Of a stretch of DNA of 64,000 bases, positions 51,831 through 61,319 are shown one piece after another (the stretch's first letter is position 1; every line of letters starts with the position of its first letter). The notes beneath the pieces were generated by a model. It made no database searches and was not told the DNA's origin. It was given only the letters and a program-made list of their open reading frames with translations. The position numbers and the translations under genes are program-made. Source of the DNA: Streptomyces sp. CBMA152 (lineage in GTDB: Bacteria; Actinomycetota; Actinomycetes; Streptomycetales; Streptomycetaceae); assembly GCF_014596475.1 (NCBI RefSeq), contig NZ_MECJ01000002.1:704530-768529 (forward strand), in the 5' to 3' direction.

Positions 51831-53099
51831 CTACGTGGCCGCCCGCGCGGCCGGGAGCGTCACCTCGACGTGACCGCGGCCGTCCGCGATCGCGCGGACC
51901 TCCACACCGGCGGAGGCGGCGATGCGCCGGACCACCGGCAGCCCGAGCCCGTACCCGTCGCCGCCGGTCACACCCGCGTCGAAGACCCGGTCGACCTCTG
52001 CGGGATCGAACCCGGGGCCGTCGTCCAGGACATCGACCACGACTGCCTCGCCCTCGGTCCGTGCGGTGATCCACACGCGCGACCGCGCATGGCGCAGGCC
52101 GTTCTCCAGCAGGGGCGACAGCAGCGCCACGGCGACGTCGGCCGCCACGGCGACCTCGGCCTTCGCGGGAAAGGCGACCTCGACCGCGCGGCCGGCGATC
52201 GCCTGTCGCGCGGCGGAGCGCAGGTCGCACCGGGTCCCGGCGTCTGTCCGTGCGCGCGCGGCGCGCAGAATCGTCGTGATCGCCGCATTGAGGCGGTCGA
52301 CCTCGCTCAGCACCGTCTGTGGCGCCACGGGCTCGCCGGCCAGCTGTGCCAGCTGCGCCTCGCCCCGCAGGACCGTGAGCGGTGTCCGCAGCTCGTGGGC
52401 GATCTCATCGGTGAGCCGGCGCTCGTCCCTCAGCGCGTTGTCCACGCGCTCCAGGAGCCGGTCCAGGGTCTGTCCCAGTTCCCCGAACTCATCGCGAGGG
52501 ACTCCGAGGTCGAAGCGGCGCCCCGGTTCGTGATGGCCCCAGTCATCGGCGAGGGCGGCCATCTCGTGCACGACCCGCAGCGCGCGGCGCACCACAAGGT
52601 GCGCGACACCACCGGCGAGGAGGATGGCGAGGCCGCCCAGTACCAGCGACAGGGTCAGGCTGTGCTGCTCGGATGTCTCATAAGGCGTGAGGTCCACCCG
52701 GACGACCACCATGACGTGGTGGCCGTCGACCGGGACCTGCCGCGCGTACAAGAGGTAGTGCGCGACGGTGGCGGTCTGCGATCGGCTCGCGCCTGCCAGC
52801 GCCTCGACGCGCTCGACCATGCTGCTCGGTATGTTCCCGTCGATCAGGCGGCCGTCGGCATAGACCCAGGCGACCTCGTCCAGCGCCTCGCTGCCGTTCT
52901 CCGTCAGCACGACACGGCCGCCCACGGTGGTGACGTTCGCCGCGACCGCCTCGGCACGGGTACGCGCCAGGTCGAGCGCGTCGGCGTCCGTCACCCGGCT
53001 CAGCAGCACGTGGGAGACCACGACGAGGATCGCGACCACGGCGGTGGCGATCAGCACCGTGAGCGCGACGACCCTCCTGCGGAATCGCGTCACTGCCAT
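51831..53099 (-). CDS. Two-component sensor histidine kinase
   Basis: A 422-residue membrane kinase. An N-terminal segment (VVALTVLIATAVVAILVVVS), an extracellular sensor of about 120 residues and a second segment (LTLSLVLGGLAILLAGGVAH) lead to a HAMP linker. The H-box is LTDEIAHELRTPLTVLRGEA with the phosphorylated His in AHELRTP. The ATPase has LLSPLLENGLRHA (N-box), VVDVLDDGPGFDPAE (G1) and GGDGYGLGLPVVRRI (G2). It is encoded just after the regulator, overlapping by ten bases, and should phosphorylate it. The stimulus is unknown. Confidence 0.93.
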   Translation of the reverse strand: MAVTRFRRRVVALTVLIATAVVAILVVVSHVLLSRVTDADALDLARTRAEAVAANVTTVGGRVVLTENGSEALDEVAWVYADGRLIDGNIPSSMVERVEALAGASRSQTATVAHYLLYARQVPVDGHHVMVVVRVDLTPYETSEQHSLTLSLVLGGLAILLAGGVAHLVVRRALRVVHEMAALADDWGHHEPGRRFDLGVPRDEFGELGQTLDRLLERVDNALRDERRLTDEIAHELRTPLTVLRGEAQLAQLAGEPVAPQTVLSEVDRLNAAITTILRAARARTDAGTRCDLRSAARQAIAGRAVEVAFPAKAEVAVAADVAVALLSPLLENGLRHARSRVWITARTEGEAVVVDVLDDGPGFDPAEVDRVFDAGVTGGDGYGLGLPVVRRIAASAGVEVRAIADGRGHVEVTLPAARAAT

Positions 53100-53743
53100 C
53101 GGTAGCCCACGCCGCGGACGGTCGCCAGACGCTCGGCCACACCCAGCGGAGTGAGCTTGGTCCGCAGCCGGCGCACGAAGGAGTCGAGGGTGTTGTCGCT
53201 GACCTCTGCTCCGTGCGGCCAGCCGGCAGCGATGAGAGCGTGGCGGCGCACCGCATCGCCCGGCGAGGCGATCAGGCGGCCCAGGAGCCGGAACTCGGTC
53301 GGGGTCAGGCTCTCGCTCACCGAGTTGTAGGTCACCACGTGCTTCGCCGGATCGAGGGTGACCTCGCGCGGTGCGGGCGCCACGGTGGCCCGGCGCAGCA
53401 GCGCCCGGACGCGGACCAGCAGTTCCGGGATGTCGAACGGTTTGGTCATGTAGTCGTCGGCGCCGGCCTCGAAGCCACCCACCTTGTGCTGCAGGCCGTC
53501 CAAGGCGGTGAGCATCAACACCGGGGCGTCCACGCCGCGCGACCGCAGGGCCAGGCAGACGTCCCGGCCGTCGGCGTCCGGGAGCCCGAGATCCAGGACG
53601 ACCAGATGGGGCACCGTTGCGAGCTGCCGTAGCAGGCTGCCGGCCGTGGCGGCGACGGAGACGGTGTGGCCGTCGTGTTCCAGGGCACGCTTGAGGATGC
53701 CGCGGACCGCCGCGTCGTCTTCGCACACCATGATGAGAGCCAC
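53090..53743 (-). CDS. OmpR-family response regulator
   Basis: A 217-residue response regulator. The receiver has the acidic pocket MVCEDDAAVRG, the phosphoacceptor Asp in VVLDLGLPDADG and the Lys in DDYMTKPFDIPELLVRV. The C-terminal winged helix reads SLTPTEFRLLGRLIASPGDA, then NTLDSFVRRLRTKL and TVRGVGYRW. It is first in an operon with the kinase; the COG4705-like gene follows. The candidate target is the 11-base-period direct repeat at 51813-51829. Confidence 0.94.
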   Translation of the reverse strand: MALIMVCEDDAAVRGILKRALEHDGHTVSVAATAGSLLRQLATVPHLVVLDLGLPDADGRDVCLALRSRGVDAPVLMLTALDGLQHKVGGFEAGADDYMTKPFDIPELLVRVRALLRRATVAPAPREVTLDPAKHVVTYNSVSESLTPTEFRLLGRLIASPGDAVRRHALIAAGWPHGAEVSDNTLDSFVRRLRTKLTPLGVAERLATVRGVGYRWQ

Positions 53744-54096
53744 GGGCTGACCCTAGGCACTCCCGTCCCAGTTCTCCATTTGCCCTGATCAGCCGCCCGA
53801 CGGTCGGGAACAGACCGCTGACGACGCATGTCCCTCCCCCCTGAAGCCGCGACGCTTTACGGGGTCCCGCGCATCCACGCCGTCCTGCAACGAGAGGGCG
53901 AAGACTGTGGCCGCTCTGACCTCGCAGTCACGGGCTACGTGTGTTCGATCCCCGGTGCCGGTCCATGGGATGGGCCTGTTGCCTGGGGCTGAGTGGGGGC
54001 AGCACCACCCCTTTGAGTAATGGCGCAGGGGCTCTGCGTAGTGGAAGGGTCGTGGGGCAGATCCGTTTCATGATCGTGAGAGTCCTGAGGAGTCAC

Positions 54097-55539
54097 ATGT
54101 CGGTCGAGGCAGGTCCCGAGAACCCCGCACAGCAGAGCCTTGGCACGGCCGCCGCACGGAACTTGGCGACCACCACCAAGTCCGCGCCGCAGATGCAAGA
54201 GATCACCTCCCGTTGGCTGCTGCGGATGCTGCCATGGGTCCAAGTGCAGGGCGGTACGTACCGGGTCAACCGACGGCTGAGTTACACAGTCGGGGACGGA
54301 CGGGTCGAGTTCATCCAGACCGGCGAGCGGGTCGCCGTCATCCCGGCCGAACTGGGTGAGCTGCCCGCGCTGCGGGATTACGAGGACGAGGCCGCCCTCG
54401 GCGAGCTCGCCAACCGCTGCGAGCAGCGCGAGTACGCCGCGGGCGAGGTCATCGCCACCGCGGGAGCCGCCGCCGACCGGGTGTTCCTGCTCGCGCACGG
54501 CCGTGTCCAGAAGATCGGCACCGGTCAGTACGGCGACGAGACCGGGCTCGGTTTCCTCGCGGACGGCGCGTACTTCGGCGGGCAGATGCTGCTGTCCGCC
54601 GATGCCGTCTGGGAATGCACCTTCCGTGCCACCACCGCGTGCACCGTCCTGATCCTGACCCGTGCCGACGTGCTCAACCTGGCCGAGCGCTCCGACTCCC
54701 TCCGGGCGCACCTCGCGTCGGTGTCGCTGCTGCCGGAGCAGCGCACCAACCACTACGGCGAAGCGGCGATCGACCTCTCCGCGGGCCACGTCGGTGAGGC
54801 GATCATTCCGCACACCTACGTCGACTACGAGGGCTCGCCCCGCGAGTACGAACTCTCCGTCGCGCAGACCGTCCTGAAGGTTCACAGCCGTGTAGCCGAC
54901 CTCTACAACCAGCCGATGAACCAGACCGAGCAGCAGTTGCGGCTCACAGTCGAGGCGCTGCGCGAGCGTCAGGAGCACGAGCTCATCAACAACAGGGAGT
55001 TCGGCCTCCTGACCAACTGTGACTACGGCCAGCGCCTCCAGCCCCATAACGGGGTGCCGAGCCCCGACGACATGGACGAGCTGCTCTCCCGGCGGCGCGG
55101 CTCCAAGCTCTTCCTCGCCCACCCGCGCGCGATCGCCGCCTTCGGGCGCGAGTGCAACAAGCGCGGCTTGGTGCCGGAGTCGGTGGAGGTCGCCGGCCAC
55201 CACGTGCTGACCTGGCGCGGAGTGCCGATCTTCCCGTGCAACAAGATCCCGGTGAGCGAGGCCCGTACGACCTCGATCATCTGCATGCGTACCGGCGAGG
55301 CCGACCAGGGCGTCATTGGACTGCAGCAGGCCGGTATCCCGGACGAGATCGAGCCGAGCCTGTCGGTCCGCTTCATGGGCATCGACGAGCAGGCGATCAG
55401 GTCCTACCTGGTCACCGCGTACTACTCGGCCGCGATCCTGGTGCCCGACGCGCTCGGCGTGCTGGAGAACGTCGAGGTCAGCCGCTGGCGCGACACGACA
55501 GGCCCGGGAGCGCCCACGGCGGTGCCACCGTCCAGGTGA
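54097..55539 (+). CDS. eshA: EshA, family 2B encapsulin shell protein
   Basis: A 480-residue protein matching Streptomyces EshA, now placed in the family 2B encapsulin nanocompartments. The N-terminal arm starts after [20 protein letters not shown], then [20 protein letters not shown]. Residues ~115-225 are an inserted cyclic-nucleotide-binding fold ([34 protein letters not shown]). The HK97-type shell part follows ([60 protein letters not shown]). ATG at 54097 follows GAGGAG. A candidate promoter (TTGAGT, 18-base spacer, CGTAGT) lies at 54013-54042. No cargo enzyme gene is adjacent. Confidence 0.94.
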   Translation: MSVEAGPENPAQQSLGTAAARNLATTTKSAPQMQEITSRWLLRMLPWVQVQGGTYRVNRRLSYTVGDGRVEFIQTGERVAVIPAELGELPALRDYEDEAALGELANRCEQREYAAGEVIATAGAAADRVFLLAHGRVQKIGTGQYGDETGLGFLADGAYFGGQMLLSADAVWECTFRATTACTVLILTRADVLNLAERSDSLRAHLASVSLLPEQRTNHYGEAAIDLSAGHVGEAIIPHTYVDYEGSPREYELSVAQTVLKVHSRVADLYNQPMNQTEQQLRLTVEALRERQEHELINNREFGLLTNCDYGQRLQPHNGVPSPDDMDELLSRRRGSKLFLAHPRAIAAFGRECNKRGLVPESVEVAGHHVLTWRGVPIFPCNKIPVSEARTTSIICMRTGEADQGVIGLQQAGIPDEIEPSLSVRFMGIDEQAIRSYLVTAYYSAAILVPDALGVLENVEVSRWRDTTGPGAPTAVPPSR

Positions 55540-55908
55540 CGCCGTTGTCCATGACGTGAAACCGCATCCAGCATCTGGCGATGGCAGTAGCCCTCCGGCC
55601 GGCCACGCCGACCCTCCGACCAGGCATGTACCGAGCCGACGGCACCGAGTTGAGCTCGACCGATGAAACCGCGTAGAGCTGGAGCTGCAACAACAGGGCC
55701 TGTGGGCGCATGAGTTGGCCTCGCCAACCCTCGTGCTGCGCCAGAGGCCCTGCCTCTACGCACCCACAAGCCGTGATCATCCGACCAGGCACTCGGTTCG
55801 ATCAGAACCGCCATCGTGATCGACAGGAATTGGGTATTTGGGTCTGGTGCACGATCGGGTGATATCTGAACTGGCTTGTCCTGTAGGGCGGTTGGGAGGG
55901 ATGTCGTC

Positions 55909-55990
55909 GTGCTGAAGCCGTATCCGGATGAGTTTCGCGAGGATGTCGTGCGGGCCGAGAGGAGCACGCGGATGAAGTCCCGCCTCGCCG
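55909..55990 (+). pseudogene. IS3-family OrfA N-terminal fragment
   Basis: GTG at 55909 preceded by GGGAGGG opens VLKPYPDEFREDVVRAER, the typical first residues of IS3-type OrfA (KPYPEEFRxDVVR). After that the frame loses all similarity and runs into the lipase gene. The 370 bases upstream (55540-55908) hold no gene I can support and may include the IS left end. Confidence 0.65.
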
Positions 55991-56002
55991 TCGCCGCGCG
56001 AC

Positions 56003-57298
56003 TCATCCGGTGCCGGTGTCCGGCGGAGTGCAGGCGGTCTGCGGGGTTCCGCCGTGAGTGCGGAGGAAGTCCAGCAGGTCGCAGACCGACCGGCCCAGGA
56101 CCTGTACGTGGCCTGCGGCGGGATAGGTGCGGTAGAGCACGGCTGGCGAGCCGAGCTTGCGCAGATGGGCGACGACCTGGTTGGTCCAGGCGGCCGGCAC
56201 GTCCTGGTCGGCCTCGCCTTGGATGATCAGTGCCGGAACGGGGACTGGGGCGCGGTCGGGGTCACCGTAGGCGCCCATTCGCTCCCCGATCCGCTTCAGA
56301 TGGTCGGCACTCAGCGGCAGCATCTTCTCGGTGTCCAGGCCCTTCAGCTCCTGGGCACTGTTCATGGCGCAGCCGGCGAGGACCCGGGAGGCGGTGGCGG
56401 CTGCCGCGTTCCCCAGCAGCGTGCGCAGGCTCACCGACGCGTCGGTGGGGTCGATGGCCGCCAGCCCGGCCAGGGAGTACAGAGCGAAGGACAGCTCGCT
56501 GGGCACGTGGGATGCCTTCACCCCGGTCAGCATCACCTCCAGATGGCTGGCCGGGGCAACGGCCACCACCCCGCCCAGGCGCTGACCGCCAGGGGGATGT
56601 GCCGCGTGCGCGGCGAACAATGCGGCCTGGCCGCCTTGGGAGTGCCCGACCGCGAACCACACCCGCCCCAGGCCGGGCGCCAACTGGTGGGCGGCGGTGA
56701 CGATGTCGGCCACCGCATTTCCCTCGTCCGAGCCGACCAGATATGTGTGTGTCCCCGGTGTCCCGAGCCCGGGGTAGTCCGAGGCGGTGACCGCGTACCC
56801 GGCGCGCAACAGCGCACCGAGTTCCTGGATGTAGGCGCCCGAGCCGAGATCGGCCAGCCGGGAGGGAGCGCAGGCGTCGGCCACCCCGGTGGTGCCGTGT
56901 CCCCAGGACACCACGGGCCGACCGCCATGAGGAGGAGGGCCGGGTGGCAGGAGCACGGTGCCGCTGACCGGGACGTCCGCGCCGCGGCCGTTGGTGGAGT
57001 GATAGACCACAGTCCAGCGCCGGGCGCCGGCCAGCCGGGCCTGGGGGCCATGGTCGGTCGCGGCGATCAGCGCGCCCGGTGTCCCGGCCGGCAGCGGCTC
57101 GGGCACGCGGTAGGTGTCACCCGTCAGGGCTACCGCCGGCGGCACGGTGCGATCCGATGGGCGGGTGGCCGTATGGGGGGAGGCGCAGCCGGCCGCCGCG
57201 ACTACGGCCGCAACCATGGCGCTCAGCAGCCCAGCCATGCGCCGGGGCGCTCGGTCCGAACGCGGTACCGCAACGTACAGGGGCTGGGGTCTCTCCAT
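56003..57298 (-). CDS. Lipase-like secreted lipoprotein (alpha/beta hydrolase)
   Basis: A 431-residue protein. A hydrophobic leader (MAGLLSAMVAAVVAAAGC) ends in a lipobox-like AAAGC, suggesting anchoring outside the cell. The hydrolase shows VVYHSTNGRGADVPVSGTVL, VSWGHGTTGVADACAPS, YAVTASDYPGLGTPGTHTYL and the elbow VWFAVGHSQGGQAAL (G-x-S-x-G). The acid lies in QGEADQDVP and the His in PAAGHVQVLG. It belongs to the secretory lipase group like the gene at 34490. Start is 57298, or 57238 where the leader begins; neither has a strong ribosome site. Substrate unknown. Confidence 0.87.
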   Translation of the reverse strand: MERPQPLYVAVPRSDRAPRRMAGLLSAMVAAVVAAAGCASPHTATRPSDRTVPPAVALTGDTYRVPEPLPAGTPGALIAATDHGPQARLAGARRWTVVYHSTNGRGADVPVSGTVLLPPGPPPHGGRPVVSWGHGTTGVADACAPSRLADLGSGAYIQELGALLRAGYAVTASDYPGLGTPGTHTYLVGSDEGNAVADIVTAAHQLAPGLGRVWFAVGHSQGGQAALFAAHAAHPPGGQRLGGVVAVAPASHLEVMLTGVKASHVPSELSFALYSLAGLAAIDPTDASVSLRTLLGNAAAATASRVLAGCAMNSAQELKGLDTEKMLPLSADHLKRIGERMGAYGDPDRAPVPVPALIIQGEADQDVPAAWTNQVVAHLRKLGSPAVLYRTYPAAGHVQVLGRSVCDLLDFLRTHGGTPQTACTPPDTGTG

Positions 57299-57503
57299 GT
57301 GGGCGATGCCCCTTCCTGCGCAATCTCTCAGCTGATCTCACCCTGGCACCGCCACCCCACCCCGCGCATCCGGGGGTCCGCCGCCCGTGCCCTGTGGCCC
57401 TTTGGCGAGCCGCAACGCTGTCGTGGACGATTGCGTGCACGTACTAACGACCTCGTGCATGGTTGGCCGTGGCCCGGCATCCGGGTTGCTCATTGAACGG
57501 GGC

Positions 57504-58313
57504 ATGGCGGGGGCTGGGGCGCGTGAGTTGATCGTGGCGGAGTACCGGGTTATCGGGTTGTCGCCGATAGTGATCGCTGAACTCGTTGCTGAGGTAGGGC
57601 TGTTGTGGGGCGAGCTGCATCAGGCTCGGTTTACCGCTCGGCCACGGCAGTGGGCGGTAGGAGCCGGGGCGAAGCGCAAGTTTGTCTTCCTCGACCGTCT
57701 GCTGGCCACGCTGGTGAGTCTGCGCCATGGCATCACTCATGACGTGCTGGCCTGCTGGTTCGGTGTGGACCGCTCCACCATCACCCGTGCCATCGGTGAG
57801 GTGCGGCCCCTGCTGGCGCAACGGGGCTGCACCGTCGCCCGGGGCATCCGGCTACGCACTCTTGCCGAGGCCATCGAGTACGTGGGCGCCGGCGGGACCG
57901 GCATCATCGATGGCACGGCAGTCCGCGTGCGGCGCCCGGTCGCAGGCCGAAAGGACCGGGACACATTCGTCTCCGGCAAGACCAAACAGAACGCCGTGAA
58001 GTCCATGATCCTCACGGACACCGAGGGGCGCGTACTGTTCTGCAGCCCGGTCCAGCCGGGCAGTTGCGCCGACATCACCCAGGCGCGACAACTGGGACTG
58101 GCCCAGCTCCTGGCCGACGGTCCGTTCCTCGGGTCGAGCACGGCATCGCACACCTCAAGAACTGGCGGGCTCTCACCCGTACCGCCATACACGTCGGAAC
58201 CTCAAGCAGCGCGCGCCGACCAGCCTGGGCGCAGCAATTTCGAGCAGTCCGTAGCCGAGTGCCTGCAATGGGTCATCGGCGGTTCCATAAGCCTGTCTTG
58301 GGCTTACCCATAG
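57504..58313 (+). pseudogene. IS5-family (DDE_Tnp_4) transposase with a deletion
   Basis: From ATG 57504 the N-terminal part is intact: FVFLDRLLATLVSLRHGITH, DVLACWFGVDRSTITRAIGE and a first catalytic Asp in GTGIIDGTAVRVRRPV. A second Asp lies in PVQPGSCADITQARQLG. After LLADGPFLG the frame breaks; the third-acid region VEHGIAHLKNWRAL follows immediately in another frame. About 30 residues between are missing, so the transposase is inactive. Terminal inverted repeats were not identified. The 315 bases to the next gene show no other feature. Confidence 0.75.
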
Positions 58314-58630
58314 AGATTCCCAATGAATGTGATCTTGGGCGATGGCGTCGACACTCTGTGCAATTGCACACAAGCGGAGCCTTTTATTCCACGATAACGA
58401 TCTTGCCAAGTGGCGTCTCCGTGTTTGCCCGTCAATTGGAATAGACCTTTTCCCGTGTGTGGTCAAGTGCCCTACAGGTAAGGGAACTTGATACCTCGCG
58501 TCGGCTACTCCGCGCATTTCCCTCAAGTGCGCAGTCCAATTCCCTGCGCAAAGCAGCCCTGTTAGACCGTGGACCCGTTCTGGCACACTTCCGGCCAACC
58601 ACAACTCCCCCACAGAAATGAGGTGTGGCC

Positions 58631-60667
58631 TTGTCCGGTCGCAGAAGACAGGTGCAGCAACGGCGACGAAGACGCGGCATACTCGTCGCGGCGGTCGCCG
58701 TCACAGCGGGAGCACTCGCCGGAACGGCAGCGGTCGGTGGTGTCTTCGACCACCACTCGCCCCGCCCCAAGTCCATCGCCGCGCAGGCAGCGGCCGACGG
58801 CCCCGCTCCGGCACCCGCGCACGACAAGACCCCGGAACCGGTGACCCGAATACCCAACGACGACCGCACGCACGGCCTCGTCTACAAGGGTCTGAGTCCC
58901 GCACCCAAGGGCGACCGGTGCACAGGCGTTCTGCGCACCGCCGACGACCGGTGTACCCACGGCCCCGACAAGCCGCCCAAGGGCGTGGACATCTCCAAGG
59001 ACACCCCGCCCGCCGCGAAGACACAGGAAGTGGCCGAAACACCGAGCCACCTCGGCACCGGGGGAAAGCCCTCCCCGGGGCAGCCGTCCGCCGGCACCAT
59101 GGCCTCCGTCGACGCCCGCCAATCGGGCAGCGCCGCCAAGACGCCGCCTGCCTCCACGCGGGGTGCCGGAAGCAGGAAGGCGGCGCCGGCCGGTCAGGCG
59201 GTGCAGTGCGACGGTGACGGGAGCACCGGCAACCGTGTACAGGTCGTGTACGCGCACGGCCCCGGCAACGACCGGTACGCCGAGTACCTGGCGTCGTTCC
59301 GTAAGTGGGCCGCCGACGCCGACACCATCTACTTCGCCAGCGCGCAGGAGACCGGGGGCGTACGGCACATCCGGTACGTGACCGGCGCCGACTGCATGCC
59401 GTCCGTGCTCAACGTCGAGGTGGCGAGCTCGGCACTTGGCGAGTTCGGCACGTTGAACTCGGCACTCGCGGAGAAAGGTTTCGACCGGCGCGACCGCAAG
59501 TACATGATCTTCGCGGACGCCAAGGTCTACTGCGGCATCGGCACCTTCAACGGTGACGAGCGCCCCGGCGCTGCCAACCTCAGCAACTTCGGCCCCTCCT
59601 ACGGCCGGACGGACACCGGATGTTGGAGCGGTGCCACCGCCGCGCATGAGCTCGGACACAACCTGGGCGCGGTCAACAACAGTGCCCCGGACACCAGCCG
59701 CGCGGCGCACTGCACGGTCGAGTGGGACCTGATGTGCTACTCGGACGCGCCGTACTACCCACAGATGCGCATCGTCTGCCCGGACCGGAGCCACGACGAG
59801 CGCCTGGACTGCACCCACGACAACTACTACAACACCAGTCCACGGCCGGGCAGTTACTTGGCCACGCACTGGAACGTCGCGAACAACCAGTTCCTGATGA
59901 CCGGCGACGGAACCCGGCCCAACCCCGACCCGAGTCCTACGCCGACCCCGCAGCCGACCGGCAGCACCGGACCGTCGACGGGTCCCGTCCCGACCGTCGC
60001 GCAGCTGACGTCCGACTCGGCCGTGGTCAGCTGGTCGGCGGCGCCCTCGGCCGCCTGGTACCAGCTCCTGCTCAACGGCAGCCACCTGGCATGGGTCCAG
60101 CCCAACTCGGCGCGGATCTACAACCTGCGCCCCGACACCGACTACACGCTCGCCATCTCGGTCCGCGACCGGGCCGGGCGCGACTCGGGGCCCGGTCGCG
60201 CGGTGGCGTTCCACACCCCGCCCGTCGGCAGCACCGTCACCAAGCCCGCCACGCGGTACTCGCTGACCAACGGCCGCACCGGACTGGCGGCTGAGGTCTG
60301 GGGCGGCGAGAGCGCGGACGGCACCGTCCTGGTCGGTTCCCAGCCCAACGGATTCACGCCTCAGCAGTGGTACTTCGATGACGCCGCCGGTGGCAGTGTG
60401 CGCCTGCGCTCGGCCGTGTCCGGCAAGTGCATGCAGATCGGCGGGGCTCCTGCTCCGGGCCAGTGGATCGGCCAGCAGCCTTGCTCCGGCAGTGCCGCCC
60501 AGCAGTGGCAACTGACCAGAACCGGGGACGGCCTGCGCGTGACCGCCAGGAACAGCTCGCTCGTTCTGGGCGTCGGCAATCGCCCGTACTACGGAGCCTG
60601 GCTGCTTGAGCTCCAGACCCCGGACAGCTCCAGCTACCAGGCATGGACTCTGCGGACGGCATCCTGA
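58631..60667 (+). CDS. Secreted zincin-like protein with Fn3 and ricin-type lectin domains
   Basis: A 678-residue exported protein. A basic start and hydrophobic segment (GILVAAVAVTAGALAGTAAV) serve as signal. About 150 low-complexity residues follow. Residues ~200-415 hold a zinc-protease-like domain with HELGHNLGAVNN (H-E-x-x-H) and many cysteines (TDTGCWSGATAAHELGH, HCTVEWDLMCYSDAPYY). A Pro/Thr linker, an Fn3-like domain (SDSAVVSWSAAPSAAWYQLL) and a ricin-type lectin domain (VRLRSAVSGKCMQIGG, QQPCSGSAAQQWQ) complete it. TTG at 58631 is chosen, six bases after GAGGTG; GTG 58625 is too close. Proteolysis is inferred from the HExxH motif. Confidence 0.82.
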   Translation: MSGRRRQVQQRRRRRGILVAAVAVTAGALAGTAAVGGVFDHHSPRPKSIAAQAAADGPAPAPAHDKTPEPVTRIPNDDRTHGLVYKGLSPAPKGDRCTGVLRTADDRCTHGPDKPPKGVDISKDTPPAAKTQEVAETPSHLGTGGKPSPGQPSAGTMASVDARQSGSAAKTPPASTRGAGSRKAAPAGQAVQCDGDGSTGNRVQVVYAHGPGNDRYAEYLASFRKWAADADTIYFASAQETGGVRHIRYVTGADCMPSVLNVEVASSALGEFGTLNSALAEKGFDRRDRKYMIFADAKVYCGIGTFNGDERPGAANLSNFGPSYGRTDTGCWSGATAAHELGHNLGAVNNSAPDTSRAAHCTVEWDLMCYSDAPYYPQMRIVCPDRSHDERLDCTHDNYYNTSPRPGSYLATHWNVANNQFLMTGDGTRPNPDPSPTPTPQPTGSTGPSTGPVPTVAQLTSDSAVVSWSAAPSAAWYQLLLNGSHLAWVQPNSARIYNLRPDTDYTLAISVRDRAGRDSGPGRAVAFHTPPVGSTVTKPATRYSLTNGRTGLAAEVWGGESADGTVLVGSQPNGFTPQQWYFDDAAGGSVRLRSAVSGKCMQIGGAPAPGQWIGQQPCSGSAAQQWQLTRTGDGLRVTARNSSLVLGVGNRPYYGAWLLELQTPDSSSYQAWTLRTAS

Positions 60668-60677
60668 CCCCCTTCTA

Positions 60678-60711
60678 GTGGCAGGGGCCGTCTCCCGACG
60701 GCCCCTGCCAC
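60678..60711 (+). terminator. Terminator of the zincin-lectin gene
   Basis: A perfect 15-base stem (60678-60692 with 60697-60711) with a TCCC loop, ten bases after the stop codon. Confidence 0.88.
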
Positions 60712-60741
60712 CCTCCCCACTCACACCGGAGCCACCTGCTC

Positions 60742-61293
60742 ATGCCCGATCGCCGCTTCACGGCAGCGGCCGCCGCCCTCGCGGGCCTTCTTGTGCTGGG
60801 TTCCGCGCCCACGGCACACGCCCACGGCGACACCATCCATCTGACCGTCACGGGCGTGTCCGCCGGTCACCCCACCGCCAGGGCGACCTGGGAGGACGAC
60901 GGCCACCCCGTCAACGAGAAGGTCGCCGGCACGCTCAGCGCGACCTCGGCCGACGGCACCACCCTCGGCCCCTGGCGATTCGTACCAGTGGCCGGCGAGC
61001 CCGGAACCTTCACCACCGCCGAGGCACTGCCCGCAGGCCACTGGACCATCACGGCGGAGACCGCCTTCCCGGCGCTCGGCCGCGTGGAGTCCCAGGCCGA
61101 GGTGACCCCCGTGTCGGTCGCACCGTCACCTACCGCGCCGTCCGCAGCAACACCGCCCGCCACAGCCGCTCGGACTGAGTCCGGCGGCGGACCGGCCTCC
61201 GTCGCGCTGGCTATCGGCGTCGCCGCCCTGTTCCTCGCCATCGGCGGCCTCGCCGCGTTTCGGCTGCGGCGCCGCCGCGTCCGCCATTCCTGA
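60742..61293 (+). CDS. Secreted membrane-anchored protein, CopC/Ig-like
   Basis: A 183-residue protein. A signal peptide (AAAALAGLLVLGSAPTAHA) exposes an N-terminal His (HAHGDTIHLTVTGVSAGHP). A single beta-sandwich follows (ARATWEDDGHPVNEKVAGTL, FTTAEALPAGHWTITAETAF), then a Pro/Thr-rich linker, a C-terminal membrane segment (ALAIGVAALFLAIGGLAAF) and an Arg-rich tail. The shape recalls CopC-like copper proteins, but most metal ligands are not evident. It has no strong ribosome site. It follows the zincin gene after a terminator. Confidence 0.68.
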   Translation: MPDRRFTAAAAALAGLLVLGSAPTAHAHGDTIHLTVTGVSAGHPTARATWEDDGHPVNEKVAGTLSATSADGTTLGPWRFVPVAGEPGTFTTAEALPAGHWTITAETAFPALGRVESQAEVTPVSVAPSPTAPSAATPPATAARTESGGGPASVALAIGVAALFLAIGGLAAFRLRRRRVRHS

Positions 61294-61319
61294 TCAGCAA
61301 GCCAAGAAAATGGCCCCCC

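Noticed and set aside
32629..55539. Polyprenyl synthase as cargo of the EshA shell
   Set aside because: The genes are 20 kb apart on opposite strands and the synthase lacks a long disordered N-terminus; kept only as an open question.
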